This document shows positions 47,824 to 56,591 of a DNA stretch of 64,000 nucleotides, piece by piece (the stretch's first letter is position 1; every line of letters starts with the position of its first letter). The stretch covers positions 62,001-126,000 of the forward strand of contig NZ_BPQX01000028.1 of the NCBI RefSeq assembly GCF_022179525.1, read 5' to 3'. The DNA is from Methylobacterium persicinum. Lineage in GTDB: Bacteria > Pseudomonadota > Alphaproteobacteria > Rhizobiales > Beijerinckiaceae. The position numbers and the translations under genes are program-made. The notes under the pieces were generated by a model. It did no database searches. It was not told the DNA's origin and saw only the letters and a program-made list of their open reading frames with translations.

Positions 47824-48951
47824 ATGAAGCGTCTCACGACACTGGCCTCGATTGCCGGTCTTTGCACCGTCGTGGGCCTATTCGCGTCCTCGGGGATCGA
47901 GGACGTGTCGGCCGCGGTGGTGAGCGCCGGATGGGGCGCGCTCCTTGTCCTGCTGGCTCGGGTCGTCGCCGTGGCTTGGGCCGGGCTCGGCTGGTACGTC
48001 GTCTTCCCGAAGGCTCCCCTGCCCCGCCTGCGCGACTGCATCTCCCTGCGCTTCGTGCGTGAGGGCATCAACACGCTACTGCCCGTGGCGACCGTGGGCG
48101 GCGACTTCGTCGGCGCCCGCCTGCTCGCCAAGCGAGGCGTGAGCGGCTCCATGGCCGGGGCCAGCATGTTCGTGGACCTGATGACGCAGGCCGTGACGCA
48201 ATTGCTGTTCACCGTGCTCGGCCTCGGCCTGCTGATCTGGCTCGACGGCGACGGCCCGGTGGCCCGCACGGTCGCCGGCGGGGTCGCCGTGGCCATCCCA
48301 GCCCTGGCCGCCTTCTACCTCGTGCAGCGCCGGGCCGGTCACCGGGTGATCCAGGCCCTCCTCACCCGCTTCGCCTCAGGCCGCGAGTGGCGGGCGCTCG
48401 GGGCCGTCGATCAACTCTACGACGGCCTGCGCCGTCTCTACGGTGCGCCGGGACGGGTGGGCGCGGCCATCGTCGTCCACTTCGGCGGGTGGATCGTTGG
48501 GACTTTCGAAGTCTATCTCTGCCTGCACTTCATGGGTTACCCGGTGGACTTCACGCAGGCACTGGTGATCGAGAGTCTCGCCCAAGCCGTGCGCGGAGCC
48601 GCCTTCGCCGTGCCGGGTGCGCTCGGTGCCCAGGAGGGCGGCCTGATCGCCCTGTGCGGCCTGTTCTCCATCCCCGCCGAGGCGGCCCTGGCCCTGTCCC
48701 TGGTGAAGCGCTTCGCCGATCTCGGCGTCGGCCTGCCGAGCCTTCTGGCCTGGCACCGGATCGAGGCCTCCCTGCGCGCCAAGGGCGAGGAGGACGAGGC
48801 CGAGGCGGAAGTGGAGGCCGACCATGCGGACCGGTCCGTTCGGCGACCGAAGGCGGCCCCCCAGGCGGCCACCCTCGGTCCCTTCTATAGCTACGCTCCG
48901 CCGCGAATGGCGTCCCGGCTCGACGAGAAGGACCTGAAACGGTGCGCCTGA
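47824..48951 (+). CDS. hpnL: Hopanoid-associated membrane protein HpnL
   Basis: 375 residues with about eight membrane segments (for example GALLVLLARVVAVAWAGLGW, FTVLGLGLLIWLDG, AIPALAAFYLVQ). It belongs to the lysylphosphatidylglycerol-synthetase-TM/UPF0104 family and matches the HpnL subgroup found in hpn clusters. LRFVREGINTLLPVATVGGD is the conserved core. The role is undefined; it may handle or flip hopanoid intermediates. The last 45 residues are charged and cytoplasmic. hpnM begins within its last codons. Confidence 0.9.
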   Translation: MKRLTTLASIAGLCTVVGLFASSGIEDVSAAVVSAGWGALLVLLARVVAVAWAGLGWYVVFPKAPLPRLRDCISLRFVREGINTLLPVATVGGDFVGARLLAKRGVSGSMAGASMFVDLMTQAVTQLLFTVLGLGLLIWLDGDGPVARTVAGGVAVAIPALAAFYLVQRRAGHRVIQALLTRFASGREWRALGAVDQLYDGLRRLYGAPGRVGAAIVVHFGGWIVGTFEVYLCLHFMGYPVDFTQALVIESLAQAVRGAAFAVPGALGAQEGGLIALCGLFSIPAEAALALSLVKRFADLGVGLPSLLAWHRIEASLRAKGEEDEAEAEVEADHADRSVRRPKAAPQAATLGPFYSYAPPRMASRLDEKDLKRCA

Positions 48952-49562
48952 TCCGCCGCTTCGCCGCCGCCCTCGTCCTGGCGCCGCTCCTCGCCGCCCC
49001 CGCCCTGGCGGGGGACGAGGCCGCGATCCAGACCGTGCGCGACCTTTACGCGTCGTTTTCCGCCGCCGTGAAGGACGGTGCCGGCCCCCTCCCCGCCCGG
49101 GTCGAGGCCGTGACCCCGGCCATCGACAAGGCGTTCGACTTCCCGGCCATGGCCCGGATCGCCGTCGGCTCGAAATGGTCCGGTTTCACGCCCGAGCAGC
49201 AGCAGGCGGTGACCAAGGCCTTCAAGCGCAGCCTGACGGTGACCTATGCCAACCGCCTGAGCCAGGCGGCCGGCGGCAAGTTCGACGTCATGCCGAAGGT
49301 CGAGATGCGCGGCGCGCAACGGGTGGTGCCCACCAAGGTCACTGCCAAGGACGGCGACGATTCGGCCGTCGACTTCGTGGTGAATGCGAACGATAGGGTG
49401 CAGGACGTGCTCCTCAACGGCGACGTGAGCGAGATCGCTTCCCAGCGGACCATGCTGGCGAAGCCCCTCGCGAGCGGCGGCGCGGATGGGGTCGTCAAGT
49501 TCCTCAACGAGCGTGCCGACGGCATGCTCGCCGCCAAGCCTGCCGCGAAGCCCGCGCAGTAA
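48942..49562 (+). CDS. hpnM: Hopanoid-associated MlaC-like periplasmic protein HpnM
   Basis: 206 residues from GTG. Signal peptide FAAALVLAPLLAAPALAGDE, then a toluene-tolerance Ttg2/MlaC domain (AIQTVRDLYASFSAAVKDG, FDFPAMARIAVGSKW, YANRLSQAAGGKF). MlaC proteins ferry lipids across the periplasm; HpnM probably carries a hopanoid. The start overlaps the hpnL end by 10 bp, so translation is coupled. Confidence 0.92.
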   Translation: MRLIRRFAAALVLAPLLAAPALAGDEAAIQTVRDLYASFSAAVKDGAGPLPARVEAVTPAIDKAFDFPAMARIAVGSKWSGFTPEQQQAVTKAFKRSLTVTYANRLSQAAGGKFDVMPKVEMRGAQRVVPTKVTAKDGDDSAVDFVVNANDRVQDVLLNGDVSEIASQRTMLAKPLASGGADGVVKFLNERADGMLAAKPAAKPAQ

Positions 49563-49612
49563 GCCGCCCTTCACGCCGCAGCCGGCGGCCCGACACCTCA
49601 CGGACCCGACGG

Positions 49613-50821
49613 ATGGATCTGACCACCCTGGCGTCGCAGGCGCTGCTCTGGCTCTCGCCGCTCTGCCTCGTCGTCGCAGGAGCCGGCTGCCTCTACGGGC
49701 TCGCCGCCGCTGTCTTCGTCACCCGCTACGGCGCCCGCCGGTCTCCCGGGTTCCCGCCCGGCCAGGAGCGCCCGGCGGTGACGGTGCTGAAGCCCCTCTG
49801 CGGGCTGGAGCCGAACCTCTACGAGAACCTCGAGACCGTGCTGCGCCAGGACTATGCCGGCGAAGTGCAGGTGGTGTTCGGCGTCCAGAATGCGGGGGAT
49901 CCCGCCATCGGCGTCGTGCGGGCCCTGTGCGACGCCTATCCGCAGGCGCGGATCGACCTCGTGATCGACGCCCGCCAGCACGGCTCGAACCGCAAGGTCT
50001 CGAACCTCATCAACATGGCCGAGAAGATCGCCCATCCGATGATCGTGCTGGCCGACAGCGACATGGTAGTCGCGCCGGACTATCTCGACCGGATCGTCTC
50101 CGAACTCGCCCGGCCGGGCGTCTCCGGGGTGACCTGCCTCTATCACGGCGTCCCGGCCTTCCAGGGGGCGATGGGCCAGCTCTCGGCGCTGGCCATCGAC
50201 GTCCAGTTCCTGCCGAACGTGGTGATGGGCTTGAGCCTCGGGCTCGCCAGGCCGTGCTTCGGATCGACCGTGGCGTTCACCCGGGAGAACCTGGAGGCCG
50301 TCGGCGGCTTCCGCCGCTTCCGCAACGACCTCGCGGACGATTACGCCATCGGTGCGGCCCTGCGCAGCCTCGGTGGGCGTGTCGTCATCCCGAGCTTCAC
50401 CATCGGCCACACCTGCGTCGATACCGAGCTACCGGGCCTATGGCGCCACGAGCTGCGCTGGAACCGCACGATCCGCACCGTCGATCCGGCGGGCTATGCG
50501 GGCTCCGTGGTGACGCATGCCTTCCCGCTCGCGCTCATCGCCGCCATCCTGCCTGGTGCAGGCACGATCGCCCTCGCCGTGGCGGCGAGCGCGCTGGCCT
50601 GCCGGATCGTCCTGTGCCGGCAGGTGGAGCGGGCCTTCGGCCTGCCGCCGCACGCCTACTGGCTGTTGCCGATTCGCGACATCCTCTCCTTCATGAACTT
50701 CTCCTTCGCCTTCCTCTCGGGGTCGGTGACATGGAAAGGTCATGATTATCACGTGGTTGCGGACGGTACGCTGATCCCCGACGCGGACCTCGGCCGAGAC
50801 GCCGGGGCGCCGACCGCCTGA
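49613..50821 (+). CDS. hpnI: Bacteriohopanetetrol glycosyltransferase HpnI
   Basis: 402 residues, family 2 glycosyltransferase of the ceramide-glucosyltransferase type. One N-terminal membrane segment (LSPLCLVVAGAGCLYGLAAA), catalytic domain with metal-binding D148-S-D150 (VLADSDMVVAPDY), the acceptor region FRNDLADDYAIGAAL, and (Q/R)xxRW-like ELRWNRTIR, then C-terminal membrane segments. HpnI is known to add N-acetylglucosamine to bacteriohopanetetrol. It lies 50 bp after hpnM in the same run. Confidence 0.95.
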   Translation: MDLTTLASQALLWLSPLCLVVAGAGCLYGLAAAVFVTRYGARRSPGFPPGQERPAVTVLKPLCGLEPNLYENLETVLRQDYAGEVQVVFGVQNAGDPAIGVVRALCDAYPQARIDLVIDARQHGSNRKVSNLINMAEKIAHPMIVLADSDMVVAPDYLDRIVSELARPGVSGVTCLYHGVPAFQGAMGQLSALAIDVQFLPNVVMGLSLGLARPCFGSTVAFTRENLEAVGGFRRFRNDLADDYAIGAALRSLGGRVVIPSFTIGHTCVDTELPGLWRHELRWNRTIRTVDPAGYAGSVVTHAFPLALIAAILPGAGTIALAVAASALACRIVLCRQVERAFGLPPHAYWLLPIRDILSFMNFSFAFLSGSVTWKGHDYHVVADGTLIPDADLGRDAGAPTA

Positions 50822-50867
50822 TCCGCCCGAACCCGACCTTCCGCCCAGCATCGAGGCCTTGAACCCC

Positions 50868-52301
50868 ATGCGCACGCTTTTCCTCCAGGCCCCCACCTTC
50901 GACGGGTTCGACGGGGGCGCCGGCTCCCGTTATCAGGCCAAGCGCGAGATCAAGTCGTTCTGGTACCCGACCTGGCTGGCCCAGCCGGCTGCACTGGTGC
51001 CGAACTCGAAGCTGATCGACGCCCCGCCGCACAACATCAAGCTTGATGAGATCGTGGCCCAGGCCAACGATTTCGACCTCGTGGTGCTGCACACCTCGGT
51101 CCCGTCCTTCAAGTCGGACGTGAAGACCATCGAGGCGCTCAAGGCCGCCAACCCGAAGCTCATCGCCGGCCTGATCGGCGCCAAGGTGGCGGTCGACGCC
51201 GCCGGCGCCATGGCCCAGGCCCCAGCGGTCGACTTCTGCGCCCGCAACGAGTTCGACTTCACCGTCAAGGACGTCGCCGACGGCGTGCCGATGGCGGAGA
51301 TCAAGGGCCTGTCCTACCGCAAGCCCGACGGCACCGTGGTCCATAATGAGGACCGCGAGATCATGACGGACATGGACCAGCTGCCCTTCGTCACCAGCGT
51401 CTACAAGCGCGACCTGGAGATGGAGAAGTACTTCATCGGGTACCTGAAGCACCCCTACATCTCGTTCTACTCCGGCCGGGGCTGCAAGAGCCGCTGCACC
51501 TTCTGCCTGTGGCCGCAGACGGTCGGCGGCCACACCTACCGCACCCGCTCGGTCGCCCACGTGATCGAGGAGATCAAGTACTGCCTGAAGGAGTTCCCCC
51601 AGACCAAGGAGTTCTTCTTCGACGACGACACCTTCACCGATAACCTGCCGCGCGCCGAGGAGATCGCCCGCGAGCTCGGCAAGCTCGGTGTGACGTGGTC
51701 GTGCAATGCCAAGGCGAACGTGCCCCGCGAGACCCTGAAGGTCCTCAAGGAGAACGGCCTGCGCCTGCTGCTGGTCGGCTACGAGTCCGGCAACCAGCAG
51801 ATCCTTCACAACATCAAGAAGGGCATGCGCGTCGAGGTGGCGGAGAAGTTCACCAAGGATTGCCACGAACTCGGCATCGCTATCCACGGCACCTTCATCC
51901 TCGGCCTGCCGGGCGAGACGAAGGAGACGATCCAGGAGACGATCGCCTTCGCCAAGCGGATTAACCCGCACACGATCCAGGTCTCCCTGGCAGCGCCGTA
52001 CCCTGGCACCTTCCTGTACAAGCAGGCGGTGGAGAACGGCTGGCTCGATGTCGAGAACGCCGAACTGGTGGACGAGAACGGCGTGCAGGTCGCGCCCCTG
52101 CATTACCCCCACCTGTCGCACACCGAGATCTTCACGTCGGTGGAAGAGTTCTACAAGAAGTTCTACTTCCGTGCGCCGAAGATCGCCTCCATCGTCAGTG
52201 AGATGGTGCGCTCGCCCGACATGATGAAGCGCCGCCTGCGCGAGGGCGTGGAGTTCTATCGCTTCCTCAAGGAGCGTCAGGGCACCGCCAAGGCTGCGTA
52301 A
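50868..52301 (+). CDS. hpnJ: Hopanoid radical SAM enzyme HpnJ
   Basis: 477 residues, with an N-terminal B12-binding-like Rossmann region (MRTLFLQAPTFDGFDGG) and a radical SAM core with cluster cysteines C206, C210 and C213 (GRGCKSRCTFCLW). HpnJ is linked to the ring contraction that turns glucosaminyl bacteriohopanetetrol into the cyclitol ether. The ATG is used although a TTG three codons earlier is in frame; GAGG lies 11-14 bases upstream. A stretch of stacked palindromes separates it from hpnK. Confidence 0.95.
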   Translation: MRTLFLQAPTFDGFDGGAGSRYQAKREIKSFWYPTWLAQPAALVPNSKLIDAPPHNIKLDEIVAQANDFDLVVLHTSVPSFKSDVKTIEALKAANPKLIAGLIGAKVAVDAAGAMAQAPAVDFCARNEFDFTVKDVADGVPMAEIKGLSYRKPDGTVVHNEDREIMTDMDQLPFVTSVYKRDLEMEKYFIGYLKHPYISFYSGRGCKSRCTFCLWPQTVGGHTYRTRSVAHVIEEIKYCLKEFPQTKEFFFDDDTFTDNLPRAEEIARELGKLGVTWSCNAKANVPRETLKVLKENGLRLLLVGYESGNQQILHNIKKGMRVEVAEKFTKDCHELGIAIHGTFILGLPGETKETIQETIAFAKRINPHTIQVSLAAPYPGTFLYKQAVENGWLDVENAELVDENGVQVAPLHYPHLSHTEIFTSVEEFYKKFYFRAPKIASIVSEMVRSPDMMKRRLREGVEFYRFLKERQGTAKAA

Positions 52302-52326
52302 TGAAGGCCGCATAACGACCGGGGGT

Positions 52327-52418
52327 CCGGGGCCTCAGGCCCCGGCGGGGTATGCGGGGCGGCGCCCCGCATTCTTTCCAGGGCCCTACCCTGGACCCGC
52401 GAGAGGGCTCGCCCTCTC
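52327..52418. repeat. Three stacked palindromes between hpnJ and hpnK
   Basis: CCGGGGCC-TCA-GGCCCCGG (52327-52345), ATGCGGGGC-GGC-GCCCCGCAT (52352-52372) and GAGAGGGC-TC-GCCCTCTC (52401-52418), with GGGCCCTACCCTGGACCC between the last two. In mRNA they form successive strong hairpins inside the hpn operon. No U-tract follows, so they are not ordinary terminators. Confidence 0.88.
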
Positions 52419-52439
52419 GACACCCCTGACGAGGTTTCC

Positions 52440-53273
52440 GTGAAGCGTCTGGTCGTCACCGCGGATGATTTCGGGCTCAGCACCGAGGTCAACGAAGCCG
52501 TCGAGCAGGCCCACCGGGACGGCATTCTCACCGCCGCGAGCCTGATGGTCTCGGCGCCCGGCGCGGCCGATGCCGTAGCGCGGGCCCGGCGCCTGCCGTC
52601 CCTGAGGGTCGGGCTGCACCTCGTCCTCGTCGAGGCGTGGCCGACCCTGCCGGCCGCCGAACTGCCCGACCTCGCCGAGCCGGATGGCCTGCTGCGCGCG
52701 GACATGGCACGCCTTGGCCTCGATCTGGCCCGCCGACCCGCGGCCCGCCGGCAACTCGCTGCCGAGATCGCCGCGCAGTTCGAAGCCTTTCGGGCCACCG
52801 GACTGCCCCTGGACCACGTCAACGCCCACAAGCATTTCCACGTCCACCCGCTGATCGCGGGCGCGGTGCTGGCCATTGGCCGGCGCTACGGTATGCGCGC
52901 CCTCAGGGTGCCCCGGGAGCCCCGCGAGATCCTCCGCAGGGCTGAGCCTGGTGCTCGTCCCCGCGCCGCCCTCGATATTGCCCCTTGGGCCGCCTTGCTG
53001 GCCGTGCGCGCCCGTCAGGCGGGGCTGCTGATCCCCGATCGCACCCTCGGCCTGGCATGGTCCGGCGCCATGACGCCGCCGCGGGTGGCGGGGCTCCTGG
53101 CACATCTCCCCGATGGCCTGACAGAAATGTACACCCATCCGGCAACCGGGTGCGGCTTCCCCTGCGAGGCGGCGGGTTACCTCTACGCCCAGGAGCGCGA
53201 TGCGCTGATCGCGCCGGCTTCCCTCGCTGCGGCCAAGGGTATCGCGAGGGGCGGGTTTTCAGACTTTTCCTGA
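52440..53273 (+). CDS. hpnK: Hopanoid deacetylase HpnK
   Basis: 277 residues from GTG, YdjC/ChbG carbohydrate-deacetylase family. Catalytic DD pair D9/D10 (VVTADDFGLSTEVNEA) and metal-binding histidines in LDHVNAHKHFHVHP. HpnK is known to remove the acetyl group from N-acetylglucosaminyl bacteriohopanetetrol, giving a free amine. That amine is the probable acceptor for later decoration. Last gene of the plus-strand hpn run; hpnN converges across a family A repeat. Confidence 0.94.
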   Translation: MKRLVVTADDFGLSTEVNEAVEQAHRDGILTAASLMVSAPGAADAVARARRLPSLRVGLHLVLVEAWPTLPAAELPDLAEPDGLLRADMARLGLDLARRPAARRQLAAEIAAQFEAFRATGLPLDHVNAHKHFHVHPLIAGAVLAIGRRYGMRALRVPREPREILRRAEPGARPRAALDIAPWAALLAVRARQAGLLIPDRTLGLAWSGAMTPPRVAGLLAHLPDGLTEMYTHPATGCGFPCEAAGYLYAQERDALIAPASLAAAKGIARGGFSDFS

Positions 53274-53280
53274 GCCCCTC

Positions 53281-53369
53281 GTCATTGCGAGCGAAGGCGA
53301 AGCAATCCAGCGGCGCGACGTCCGGAAACGTCTCGCCACCCTGGATTGCTTCGCTGCGCTCGCGATGGC
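53281..53369. repeat. REP-like family A, copy 9
   Basis: 89 bp, left arm GTCATTGCGAGCGAAGGCGA, right arm ending CTGCGCTCGCGATGG. Between converging hpnK and hpnN, filling most of the gap. Confidence 0.88.
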
Positions 53370-53392
53370 GGATGCGCGTCGGGCCGCGCCGG

Positions 53393-56056
53393 CTACTTCA
53401 CCGGCACCGGCTCGGACCGGCGCTGGCCGAGGATCGGGCTCTTGTTGGCGGCCTCGCCTTCAGGGCGGTCCCGATCCGGCTGGGCCGGCGGCTCGCCCAG
53501 CGTCGCGGGCACCACGAAGAACGCCGCGAGCAGGGTGAAGAACAGGGACAGGGCCAGCAACTCGCCCATGCTCGCCGTGCCCGGGTGGCTCGACAGGACG
53601 AGTGAGCCAAAGGCGCTGCCCGTGGTCATCGCCGAGAAGAAGATCGCCCGGGTCAGGCTCGAGGCCAGCATGTCGGTCACCCCCGCCCGCCACGCGATGA
53701 CGTAGTAGATGTGGAAGGCCACACCCACCGCCAGCATCAGTGGCAGCGCGATGATGTTGGCGAAGTTGAGCGGCATGCCGATCACCCGCATCGCCATCAG
53801 CGTCCAGAGGGTGGCGATCACCAGCGGACCCAGCGTCATCGCCACGTCCCAGGGCTTCCGCAGCGCCACCGAGAGGATCACGAAGATCAGCACCAGGGCG
53901 GTCACGGCGGCCTGCACGAAGGCGCCCAGGATCGTATAGGTCGATTGGGTCGTGGAGACGGGGGCGCCCGTCGCGTGCGGAGCGACCTTAAGGACTTCGT
54001 CGGCGAAGTTGCGCAGGACCTTGTCGTCGTTCGAGTTGCCCTTGGGGTGCACCTCGACCCGCGCCCGGCCGTCGGCGGCGACCCAGTCGGCCTTCAACTG
54101 CGGCGGGAGATTCTCCAGGGTGATCTTCTCCGGGTGGAGAAGGTCCCGCAGGCCCGAGAGCAGCGGGCCGAGATCCTTGGTCAACGCGACGGACGCCGCC
54201 TCACGCTTCTGCACGGGGCCGTCGGCAAGAGTATTGAGGGTGCCGGACAGTTGCTTGGCCGTTCCTGCCCCCGGCGTATCGGCCTTCGCCTCGTCGGCCG
54301 TGGTCTTGAGGGCGGCGGCGGCGTCCTTCAACGCTTTGACGTTGTCCGCATCGGTGGGCGGCGGCGGCTTCCGCGCCGGGTTCAACACCGGATCGAGGAG
54401 CTGCGCCGTATCGGCGACCTGCGCCAGCTTCTTGTCCTGGTCCGGCGGCACGAAAGTGTCGATGCTGGTGATGGAATCGGTCGCCGGAAGGGCGGCGAGC
54501 TTCTTCGTCAGCGCGGGGATGGCGGCGACGTCCGGGGCCAACACGTCGATGACGTTCGGGCTCGTCTCGGGATTCTTGATGAGGTCGAGGTAGGTCGCGA
54601 TCGATTCCACCTTCGGGCTGCGCAGGTGCATCGGGTTCGAATCGAACGGCAGGGACCACAGCAGCGGCGTGCCGGCGAGGGTCACCAGCCCGACCGCGAT
54701 GAGGATCGGCTTGCGGTTGCGGATGATCCACGGATCGACGCCCACGAGCCAGCGGGTCTCGACGGCGGCCTTCTCGCCTTTTGGCCGGAACACGGCGATC
54801 AGCGCCGGCAGCAACGTCAGCGAGAACAGGTAGGCCACGATCATGCCGACGCCGGCGATCAGGCCGAGTTCGGACACGCCGCGGAAGGCCGTCGGCAGGA
54901 AGGCGAAGAACCCGGCCAGCAGGGATACCGCCGCCAGGGTGAGCGACCAGCCCACGCCACGGGCGGCGGCGCGAATTGCACCCTGCAGGGTCGGCTGCTC
55001 GTAGCGGTCGGCCCGGTAACGCACGGAGAACTGGATGCCGAAATCGATGCCGAGGCCCACGAACAGGGCGGCGAAGGCCACCGAGATCGGGTTCAACTCG
55101 CCGACCAGCAGCAGGCCCAGAGCCGCCGTTACGATCAGGCCGGCGAAGGTCGTGATGATCACCCCGATCACCAGCGGGCCGGAGCGGAGCGCCAGCCACA
55201 GGAACAGGACGATCGCTCCGACGATAATGCTGTTGTTCAGCAGCGCATCCTGCGACAGCGTCGCGAACTCTTCGTCCGCGACGGCCACCGGGCCGGTCAG
55301 GCGCATCCGCAGGCCGTTCGCGGCATCGATCTTGAGGTCCTTGGCGACCTCCCGAATCATGCGCGTCGCCTCATAGCCCGGCTCCAGGGCGTTGAAGTCC
55401 AGCACCGGCTGGATCATCACGAACTTCAGCCGGTCCGTGACCCGGGTCTCGCCGTTGGACAGCAGCGTCTGCCAGGAGAGCCTGGCCGGCTCGCCCTTGA
55501 GGACCTTCTGAAGCGTGGCGTCGATCTGCGCCATCGGCTTGTCGAGATCCTCCAGCTTCGCATCACCCGACTTCACGCCGCGGGCGCCGAGGGTCAGGAC
55601 GCGCATGATACCGCGGAGGGATGGGTCGGCGGCGAGCGGCCCGAGCAGCCCCTGTTGCTGCGTGAGCTGGTCGAGGGTCTTGTCCATCTCGGCCTGGGGC
55701 ATCAGCAGGAGGCCGTTCTTCTGGAAGAACGGGCCCCCGTCGGGCCGGTAGACCGTCTCGATGAGGTTCTTGCGCTCGGACAGGGCCCGGGTGAGAGACG
55801 AGGCGGCCTCTTCGGTCTCCTCCGGCGTCTGACCGTCGATCACCGCCACGATGAGGTTGGACCGTTGCGGAAACGCCTTCTCGAAGGCGATCTCGTCCTG
55901 CCGCCACGGCTCCTTCGGATCGATCAGCCGTTCCACATCGGTGTTGATCCGGAACAAGTGGGCGGCGATCCCGAGGCTCGCGACCGTCATCGCCGCGACG
56001 AGGGCGATCACGATCCAGCGGAAGCGGACGGAAGACGCGACGAGACCTTCGATCAC
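53393..56056 (-). CDS. hpnN: Hopanoid transporter HpnN, RND superfamily
   Basis: 887 residues from GTG with AGGG seven bases upstream. Twelve membrane segments in two blocks, each preceded by a large periplasmic loop; N-terminal helix FRWIVIALVAAMTVASLGIA. MMPL/RND-type sterol-sensing-like repeats are visible (ISVAFAALFVGLGIDFGIQF, IIALPLMLAVGVAFHIYYVI). HpnN exports hopanoids to the outer membrane in Rhodopseudomonas. C-terminal 30 residues are polar. It is divergent from hpnH with 535 bp between. Confidence 0.95.
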   Translation of the reverse strand: MIEGLVASSVRFRWIVIALVAAMTVASLGIAAHLFRINTDVERLIDPKEPWRQDEIAFEKAFPQRSNLIVAVIDGQTPEETEEAASSLTRALSERKNLIETVYRPDGGPFFQKNGLLLMPQAEMDKTLDQLTQQQGLLGPLAADPSLRGIMRVLTLGARGVKSGDAKLEDLDKPMAQIDATLQKVLKGEPARLSWQTLLSNGETRVTDRLKFVMIQPVLDFNALEPGYEATRMIREVAKDLKIDAANGLRMRLTGPVAVADEEFATLSQDALLNNSIIVGAIVLFLWLALRSGPLVIGVIITTFAGLIVTAALGLLLVGELNPISVAFAALFVGLGIDFGIQFSVRYRADRYEQPTLQGAIRAAARGVGWSLTLAAVSLLAGFFAFLPTAFRGVSELGLIAGVGMIVAYLFSLTLLPALIAVFRPKGEKAAVETRWLVGVDPWIIRNRKPILIAVGLVTLAGTPLLWSLPFDSNPMHLRSPKVESIATYLDLIKNPETSPNVIDVLAPDVAAIPALTKKLAALPATDSITSIDTFVPPDQDKKLAQVADTAQLLDPVLNPARKPPPPTDADNVKALKDAAAALKTTADEAKADTPGAGTAKQLSGTLNTLADGPVQKREAASVALTKDLGPLLSGLRDLLHPEKITLENLPPQLKADWVAADGRARVEVHPKGNSNDDKVLRNFADEVLKVAPHATGAPVSTTQSTYTILGAFVQAAVTALVLIFVILSVALRKPWDVAMTLGPLVIATLWTLMAMRVIGMPLNFANIIALPLMLAVGVAFHIYYVIAWRAGVTDMLASSLTRAIFFSAMTTGSAFGSLVLSSHPGTASMGELLALSLFFTLLAAFFVVPATLGEPPAQPDRDRPEGEAANKSPILGQRRSEPVPVK

Positions 56057-56591
56057 GAGTACCCTGCCAGTTCGTCCGGTCCGGGGGGCCGATCCTCCCG
56101 TTCCGGTAACGCTTTCCGGGCCGAACCGGTCGGAGGACCGTCGGGACCCGGGGTCGTCAGGCGACCACGCGCGGAGCAAGCCCGCAGCCGGTGCGAGGTT
56201 CCCGCATCCGGTGCCGACTTGCGGCGCAGTCGCTTGGCTCAGTAAAGACGCGGGCCGTCGATTGCAACGCGAGGGGCCCTGTCCGTCTCTTCCGTGTCAC
56301 ATCGGTGCGTTGTCGCACCGCTTTCTGGCCCCGCCCTTCATCTCCAGGGCGAATGGCCGTAATGCCGTCGCATTGTGCGCGTGGTAGTCGCGCCATCGTC
56401 CGGGGTTTCGCCCCGTGGCATCTGCCATGCCTGCCCTGTGGCGCGGTTGCGTCAGCCCTGGACTAAAGAGTTCGCCGCATCCCTGCACACCGTAGTTTGA
56501 GAGCAGTTCCAAGCTACGTTGCTGGAAATCGATAACTTATCGCGTTAAGCACCCCGATCATCCGGGGCCGACGAAGCTAAGGAGCCGCAAC
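56057..56591. promoter_or_regulatory. Divergent hpnN/hpnH control region
   Basis: 535 bp without a convincing gene. Near hpnH is CGATAA-C-TTATCG (56530-56542), a perfect 13-bp palindrome in an A+T-rich patch about 50 bp before the start. Next to it GGAAAT and CGTT resemble the halves of an EcfG general-stress promoter, but at the wrong spacing (14 rather than 16-17). AAGGAG sits seven bases before the TTG start of hpnH. Confidence 0.5.

Noticed and set aside
53711-56245. 844-codon plus-strand frame opposite hpnN
   Set aside because: Mirror of the hpnN coding sequence; hpnN has clear RND features, the other strand none.
56521-56545. EcfG (general stress sigma) promoter before hpnH
   Set aside because: GGAAAT and CGTT are present but the spacer is about 14 bases, where 16-17 is needed.
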